Of a DNA stretch of 64,000 nucleotides, positions 56,134 through 64,000 are shown in pieces (positions within the stretch are counted from its first letter, which is position 1; the number at the start of each line of letters is the position of its first letter). The notes under the pieces are model-generated. The model had not been told where the DNA came from and did not search any database. It saw nothing but the letters and a program-made list of their open reading frames with translations. The DNA comes from Acidiferrum sp963771295 (lineage in GTDB: Bacteria; Acidobacteriota; Terriglobia; Acidiferrales; UBA7541): contig CAVYTB010000013.1 of NCBI GenBank assembly GCA_963771295.1, forward strand, positions 868,001 to 932,000, in the 5' to 3' direction. Made by a program: the position numbers and the translations under genes.

Positions 56134-57972
56134 TTACCAGCCGACGGGGTAGTTGTTCTTTTTGTTTTGCTCGTCGAGCCAGGCTTTTAGCGGGGCAAAA
56201 TAGTCCGCCAGTGCTGAAGCATCCATTTGTTTTTCGCCGGTTAGTGCCTCGAGGGCGTCAGGCCACGGCTTGCTTCGGCCCATCGCCAGCATGGTGTTCA
56301 ACTTTTCGCCGGCTTTCTTGTTGCCATAGATGGAGCAGCGGTGCAGAGGGCCCTGATAGCCTGTTTCCTTGCAGAGAGCGCGCTGAAACTGGAACTGGTA
56401 GATGCGCGCGAGGAAGTACCGCATATAGGGAACATTGCCGGGGACGTGAAACTTCGCGCCAGGATCGAAATCGGCTTCGGAGCGCGCGGAAGGCGGAGCG
56501 ACGCCCTGGTACTTCAGGCGCAGGTCCCACCAGGTTTTGTTGTATTGATCAGGCTTGACGTGGCCAGAGAAAACTTCCCAGCGCCACTTGTCGATGACCA
56601 GGCCGAACGGAAGGAAGGCCACTTTTTCGAGGGCTTGCTGCAACAGGTAATCGATGTCGCCGGAGGCGGGCGGAACGGTGTCGATTAAGCCGAGTTGCTT
56701 CAAATAATCGGGAGTGACGGAGAGAGCCATGGTGTCGCCAACGGCTTCGTGGAAACCATCGTTGGCGCTGTCGCGGAAGAGGAAGGGCTGCTTGTCATAG
56801 GCACGACCGTAATAGTTATGGCCGAGTTCGTGATGGATGACACGGAAGTCTTCCTCGGTGATCTGGATGCACATCTTGATGCGCAGATCGTCCACGCCGT
56901 CGATGTCCCAGGCACTGGCATGGCAGACCACATCGCGATCGGCGGGCTTAGTGAACAGGGAGCGCTGCCAAAAGGTTGGCGGGAGAGGAGCGAAGCTGAG
57001 CGAGGAAAAGAAATTCTCGCCGTACTTGACCATGCCGCGCGCGTCCGTCTTTCGTTGCACCAGGATTTTGGTCAGGTCGTAGCTTTGCGCGGGCTTGGGC
57101 GAGTCCATCAAGTCGTAGACGTTGTTCCACTCTTGCGCCCAGATATTGCCGAGCAAATGGGCAGGTATCGGACCATTAGGAGGAACAACTTCTTTACCGT
57201 ATTTTTTGGTGAGTTGGCCGCGCACATAGGCGTGCAGAGAAAGATACAGAGGCTGCAACTGAGTCCACAGGCGATCGAGTTCCTTTTGAAAAGCGTCGGG
57301 CGGCATATCGTAATTGGAACGCCACAGCGCGCCGACATCCACATAGCCAAGTTCGCGCGAGCCTTGATTCCCGAGGTCGACCATGCGGGCGTAACGCTGC
57401 CGCATCGGAGCGCCAACCGCATGCCAGCCTAGCCAAGCGCGTTGCAGTTCCGCGGGATCGCGGCTGGTGGCCATCAGCTTGCCGACCGCGGTCACATCGA
57501 GGCAGGGCTTCGCGTCGCCGTCCGGACACCACTTCCCTTTTCCATAATCGGCATCCAGGGACGCCAAGATTTGCGCCAGTTCCTTTTGTGCCCTGGGATC
57601 GTCAGGAGCGGGAAAACCGGTGGCGAGTTCGAGCATCAGGCGTTTGCGGGCAAGTTCGGGAGAAAGTTGCACGGAGTCGAAGCGGTGTGCTTCTTTGGCA
57701 AACTTGGCGGCTGCGGTGTTTACAATTTCATTGGCTTCGGCTGCGATCTGCTCAGTGTCGTCGGTGATGAAGTTTTCTTCCACCCACGAAGCTCGTTGCG
57801 ACTTTATGCTCAGGTCGAAAAGTTGTTGCTCCGCGTCCTCGATGAATTTTCTGGCTTCTTCGGCGTTGGGCGCCGCTGCGTTGCTTTGAGCGATTGCACC
57901 TATGGCACCGAACGACATCGCCATCGCGAGGCACCATGTAGCCACTGCAATCTCTTTCCAGGCGGACTTCAT
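56134..57972 (-). CDS. M2-family metallopeptidase (ACE-like peptidyl-dipeptidase)
   Basis: A 612-residue exported zinc peptidase. Signal peptide: AWKEIAVATWCLAMAMSFGA. The zinc site is FRVIHHELGHNYYGRAYDKQ (HExxH; here HELGH) with the third ligand Glu in GFHEAVGDTMALSVTPDYLK about 28 residues on, as in angiotensin-converting enzyme. The N-terminal NFITDDTEQIAAEANEIVN is also family-like. It removes C-terminal dipeptides. Ribosome site GAGAGG before ATG 57972. A perfect palindrome lies 21-34 bases upstream of the start. Confidence 0.95.
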   Translation of the reverse strand: MKSAWKEIAVATWCLAMAMSFGAIGAIAQSNAAAPNAEEARKFIEDAEQQLFDLSIKSQRASWVEENFITDDTEQIAAEANEIVNTAAAKFAKEAHRFDSVQLSPELARKRLMLELATGFPAPDDPRAQKELAQILASLDADYGKGKWCPDGDAKPCLDVTAVGKLMATSRDPAELQRAWLGWHAVGAPMRQRYARMVDLGNQGSRELGYVDVGALWRSNYDMPPDAFQKELDRLWTQLQPLYLSLHAYVRGQLTKKYGKEVVPPNGPIPAHLLGNIWAQEWNNVYDLMDSPKPAQSYDLTKILVQRKTDARGMVKYGENFFSSLSFAPLPPTFWQRSLFTKPADRDVVCHASAWDIDGVDDLRIKMCIQITEEDFRVIHHELGHNYYGRAYDKQPFLFRDSANDGFHEAVGDTMALSVTPDYLKQLGLIDTVPPASGDIDYLLQQALEKVAFLPFGLVIDKWRWEVFSGHVKPDQYNKTWWDLRLKYQGVAPPSARSEADFDPGAKFHVPGNVPYMRYFLARIYQFQFQRALCKETGYQGPLHRCSIYGNKKAGEKLNTMLAMGRSKPWPDALEALTGEKQMDASALADYFAPLKAWLDEQNKKNNYPVGW

Positions 57973-58366
57973 CGGAACCTCTCTTTCAGATCTTTCTGTA
58001 CAGAAACCTCGGACGGCGACTGGCGGCGCAATTTGGGCTTAAGGCGTGCCCGTCGGCGTTGGCGGTAAGGCGCCGGAATTCGCCAAAATGGAACACATTC
58101 CCGGAAATGGCGTGGACCGATTAGACAACCAACCGGCGCAACTCTTGTCTCCGACAAATCCCGGAACAATAATGAAGCAACCTCTCCGTGAGGCCGTTCG
58201 GCGCGAAGGCCCGTTGTGGTGGGCGCTTCGGGAACGGTCGCCGCGCTACCAATCTAATTCCCCTTCCCGCGACGTGCAACCTGAATTGCGCGGAGCAGTG
58301 ATTTGTGCGGTGCGTTGAGCCACGCAAAATGGCCGCCGGCGTGCTCATTCCTAGGTCAGGTGTGCG
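57973..58366. other. divergent intergenic region, M2 peptidase / hybrid kinase
   Basis: Holds the palindrome at 57993-58006 near the peptidase start. A plus-strand frame (58046-58318) is open but has no ribosome site or recognisable domain and is not called. No clear kinase promoter could be read before ATG 58367. Confidence 0.45.
57993..58006. promoter_or_regulatory. palindromic operator candidate TTTCTGTACAGAAA
   Basis: A perfect 14-base palindrome in the 5' region of the M2 peptidase gene (minus), 21 bases before its ATG. A regulator binding here could block transcription or be part of the promoter. Regulator unknown. Confidence 0.5.
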
Positions 58367-61955
<3,589 letters not shown>

Positions 61956-62001
61956 GATGCAGAGGCAGTCGGGCCAACAGAGTTGCGGCCAGCAGCGCGA
62001 G

Positions 62002-62023
62002 GCTCGCATAAAAGCGATCGCTA
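62002..62023. repeat. short palindromic repeat (class A variant)
   Basis: GCTCGCATAAAAGCGATCGC then TAG; the GGCATAAAAGCC pattern with a changed stem (CGC/GCG), after the kinase stop. Confidence 0.45.
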
Positions 62024-62047
62024 GATTGAAGACGCGCGACGCGGTGG

Positions 62048-63163
62048 TCAAGCAGTGTGACCGGTCTTCCTCTCCGCCAGCGATTTCAATTCCACGAGAG
62101 CTTTCTCAATGCCCTCGCGCGACACATTCCAGTGCGTAACCATGCGCACCGAATTGATGGCCGTGTCTTGCGCCCAAACGCCCCTGGGATGCAGCGCATC
62201 GCAGAACTCCACGGCGTTCATGCCGGTGGAGCTGCAATCGAAGATGACGATGTTGCTTTTTACGCTCGCTGGATCGATGCGCAGGCCGCGGATTTGCGCA
62301 ATGCCCTCCGCAAGGCGCTTCGCGTTGGCGTGATCTTCGTGCAGGCGCGCGGGAGATTTCTCCAGCGCCACCAGTCCTGCGGCCGCAATCACGCCAACCT
62401 GGCGCATGCCTCCGCCAAACATCTTGCGGTAGATGCGCGCACGTTCGATAAATTCTTTTGAGCCAACGACCATGGAGCCGACCGGGGCGCCAAGCCCCTT
62501 AGAGAGGCAAAACATGACGGAGTCGACTTTGCTGGTCATGTTGGCAACGTTGTCCATTAGAGCGACCGCAGCATTGAAGATGCGCGCGCCGTCGAGGTGA
62601 ACTTTCAGCCCCAGCGCGTGCGCGTGCTCGCAGATTTCGTTGACGCGTTCGGTCGGGTACACCGTGCCGCCGGCCATGTTGCTGGTATTTTCCAGGCACA
62701 CCAGCGAGGTCTGCGAGTCGTAATAGATCTTTGGCCGAATGACCGCTTCGATCTGCTTCCAGGTCATGATGCCGTCTTCGCCGCTGCGCACCGCGCGCGG
62801 CATGCAGCCCGCGATCGCGGACATGGAGGCCAGCTCGTACAAATTCACGTGGCTGCGTTCTTCACAAATGACTTCATTGCCGTGGTGCGTCCACGTCTTC
62901 ACGCAAATCAGATTGCCCATGCAGCCGGTGGGCACGAACAGCGCGGCTTCTTTTGCGAAGATTTGCGCCGCACGCCTCTGAAGCTGGTTGACGGTGGGAT
63001 CCTCGCCGTAAACGTCGTCGCCCACACCCGCGGCGGCCATGGCTTGCCGCATTTCGTCGCTGGGACGCGTGACGGTGTCGCTGCGCAGGTCCACGGCGCC
63101 ATCGAGCGGCGTTACTTGATCAGGATCCACCAGCTGATTGCCCTTTGCCACGGTGTAGGTCAT
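62048..63163 (-). CDS. low-specificity L-threonine aldolase family protein
   Basis: A 371-residue PLP fold-type I enzyme. Features: VDLRSDTVTRPSDEMRQAMA, GVGDDVYGEDPTVNQLQRRA, SLVCLENTSNMAGGTVYPTE, VHLDGARIFNAAVALMDNVA, and the PLP lysine in FCLSKGLGAPVGSMVVGSKE. It cleaves L-threonine or allo-threonine to glycine and acetaldehyde. ATG 63163 has AGAGGG 7-12 bases upstream and is preferred over 63193. It overlaps the hemW 3' end by 44 bases in another frame. Confidence 0.93.
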   Translation of the reverse strand: MTYTVAKGNQLVDPDQVTPLDGAVDLRSDTVTRPSDEMRQAMAAAGVGDDVYGEDPTVNQLQRRAAQIFAKEAALFVPTGCMGNLICVKTWTHHGNEVICEERSHVNLYELASMSAIAGCMPRAVRSGEDGIMTWKQIEAVIRPKIYYDSQTSLVCLENTSNMAGGTVYPTERVNEICEHAHALGLKVHLDGARIFNAAVALMDNVANMTSKVDSVMFCLSKGLGAPVGSMVVGSKEFIERARIYRKMFGGGMRQVGVIAAAGLVALEKSPARLHEDHANAKRLAEGIAQIRGLRIDPASVKSNIVIFDCSSTGMNAVEFCDALHPRGVWAQDTAINSVRMVTHWNVSREGIEKALVELKSLAERKTGHTA

Positions 63164-64000
63164 GCTGCCCTCTTTCTGAATGCTGTGAACCATCGAGCGG
63201 AGTGAGATCGCGCAACAGTTCGACGAATACTTCGTTGGAGACGCTCATTTTCCCTGCCGGAATGCGAATGACGTCACCTTCGCGCAGGAGCATCTCTGCG
63301 GAGATGAGGCGATCGACCCTGGGCTGAAGCGTGACGCCGTACTGACGCTCAATTCTGCGCACGTCGACGCCGGCCAGTTGGCGCAATCCCAGGAACACTT
63401 CCTCTTCGAGTGCTGCGTCGCGCGTCACCCGCTCGACACCTTCTTCCGCAATCCGACCGGCGGCAATGGCAGCGACATAATCGGCAGCATCATGGATGTT
63501 CGCCCAGCGCTGCGTGCCGGAAAAAGAATGCGCACCCGCGCCGAAGCCAAGATACGGTTCGCGGCGCCAGTATTTCAGGTTGTGGCGCGACTCGAAGCCG
63601 GGTTTGGCCCAGTTGGAAATTTCATATTGGGCATACCCGGCGGAATTCAGCAGTGACTGGCCGGACTCGTAAAACTCAACCATGCAGTCTTCGGAAGGCA
63701 GATCGTGGGCGCTGTAGCGTGGGCCGTCGCGCAAGACTTCCAGGCCGAGGCGGCTGTTCTCGTCGATCTCCATCATGTAGATGGAAACGTGCTGCGGGGA
63801 AAGCGCAAGAAGTTCGTCGAGAGACTGTCGCCAGGAGTCGCGCGTCTGCTTGGGAAGACCGGCGATGAGATCGAAGCTGATGTTGCGAATGCCGGCATCG
63901 CGCAGAATCTTGACGGAACGATAGATATCGGCACGACGGTGCATACGGCCCGCGGCTTTGAGTTCCAGGTCGATGAAAGATTGCGTGCCGAAGCTGATGC
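63120..64000 (-). CDS. hemW: HemW-like radical SAM heme chaperone (5' end outside window)
   Basis: The frame enters at the window edge and runs to the stop at 63120; about 293 codons are visible. Seen: ISFGTQSFIDLELKAAGRMH, ISFDLIAGLPKQTRDSWRQS, VSIYMMEIDENSRLGLEVLR, GYAQYEISNWAKPGFESRHN, LKYWRREPYLGFGAGAHSFS and the winged C-terminal part RVDRLISAEMLLREGDVIRI. These are HemW (formerly oxygen-independent coproporphyrinogen oxidase-like) motifs. The radical-SAM CxxxCxxC lies beyond the window. The last 25 residues (GSQHSERGQHDLHRGKG...) overlap the aldolase start and look unconserved. Confidence 0.9.
   Translation of the reverse strand, partial: ISFGTQSFIDLELKAAGRMHRRADIYRSVKILRDAGIRNISFDLIAGLPKQTRDSWRQSLDELLALSPQHVSIYMMEIDENSRLGLEVLRDGPRYSAHDLPSEDCMVEFYESGQSLLNSAGYAQYEISNWAKPGFESRHNLKYWRREPYLGFGAGAHSFSGTQRWANIHDAADYVAAIAAGRIAEEGVERVTRDAALEEEVFLGLRQLAGVDVRRIERQYGVTLQPRVDRLISAEMLLREGDVIRIPAGKMSVSNEVFVELLRDLTPLDGSQHSERGQHDLHRGKGQSAGGS

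Noticed and set aside
58046..58318. 90-codon plus-strand ORF between the peptidase and kinase genes.
   Set aside because: No ribosome site and no family resemblance; not enough support to call.

Overview
The window looks like a chromosomal segment of an Acidobacteriota (Terriglobia / Koribacter-type soil) bacterium. This is inferred from gene content, not from a marker gene. It has a Gram-negative envelope gene (lpxD), a large eukaryotic-type Ser/Thr kinase fused to a WD40-like propeller, carboxypeptidase-regulatory-like (CarbopepD) proteins, a YpdA-type bacillithiol reductase, an ACE-like M2 peptidase and dispersed short palindromic repeats. No rRNA, tRNA, CRISPR array or intact insertion sequence was recognised.

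Layout. 0-1.8 kb: a minus-strand arsR-SRPBCC-small membrane protein-DUF899 cassette with a readable promoter/operator. 1.9-4.5 kb: NAD+ synthetase and an exported DsbA-like protein. 4.5-10.9 kb: an accessory patchwork. Its left part (4.9-6.75 kb) is decayed minus-strand genes of phage/mobile type, several with single-base frameshifts. GYD, MOSC and membrane-protein genes follow, then a compact three-gene minus cassette (9.17-10.18 kb) divergent from a plus-strand gene, with two perfect palindromes between them. 10.9-16.2 kb: orphan NuoI-like ferredoxin, YpdA, a CarbopepD protein, parAB and a PilZ gene, with clear minus-strand terminators. 16.4-22.4 kb: MATE transporter, Ser/Thr kinase-propeller, an exported protein and an NAD(P)-binding oxidoreductase.

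22.7-33.2 kb is the functional centrepiece. It is one minus-strand run, ccmE-ccmF-ccmH-(ccmI-like)-(CarbopepD/TM)-ccmA-ccmB-ccmC-ccmD-hemH-ctaA-ctaB-DUF420, with overlaps or short gaps. It joins cytochrome c maturation, ferrochelatase, heme O/A synthesis and an oxidase-assembly-type protein. CcmE carries Cys instead of His in its heme-binding motif, and CcmH has a CxCxxC rather than a CxxC motif.

33.3-57.9 kb is mostly housekeeping: accA, dnaE, a CCA/poly(A) polymerase, xerD, murJ, lpxD, plsC, an ICMT-like methyltransferase, M61 peptidase, mpl and an S66 peptidase. It then has a PfkB kinase-mtnP-MBL-meaB-acyl-CoA dehydrogenase run and an M2 metallopeptidase. 58.4-62 kb is a hybrid histidine kinase broken by three single-base frameshifts and missing half of its first receiver domain. 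The window ends in threonine aldolase and a 5'-truncated hemW.

Three themes recur. Several genes have one-base frameshifts, from decay or assembly error. There are three families of short dispersed palindromes. Several promoters are placed so that start codons can be reassigned, two of them implying near-leaderless mRNAs.
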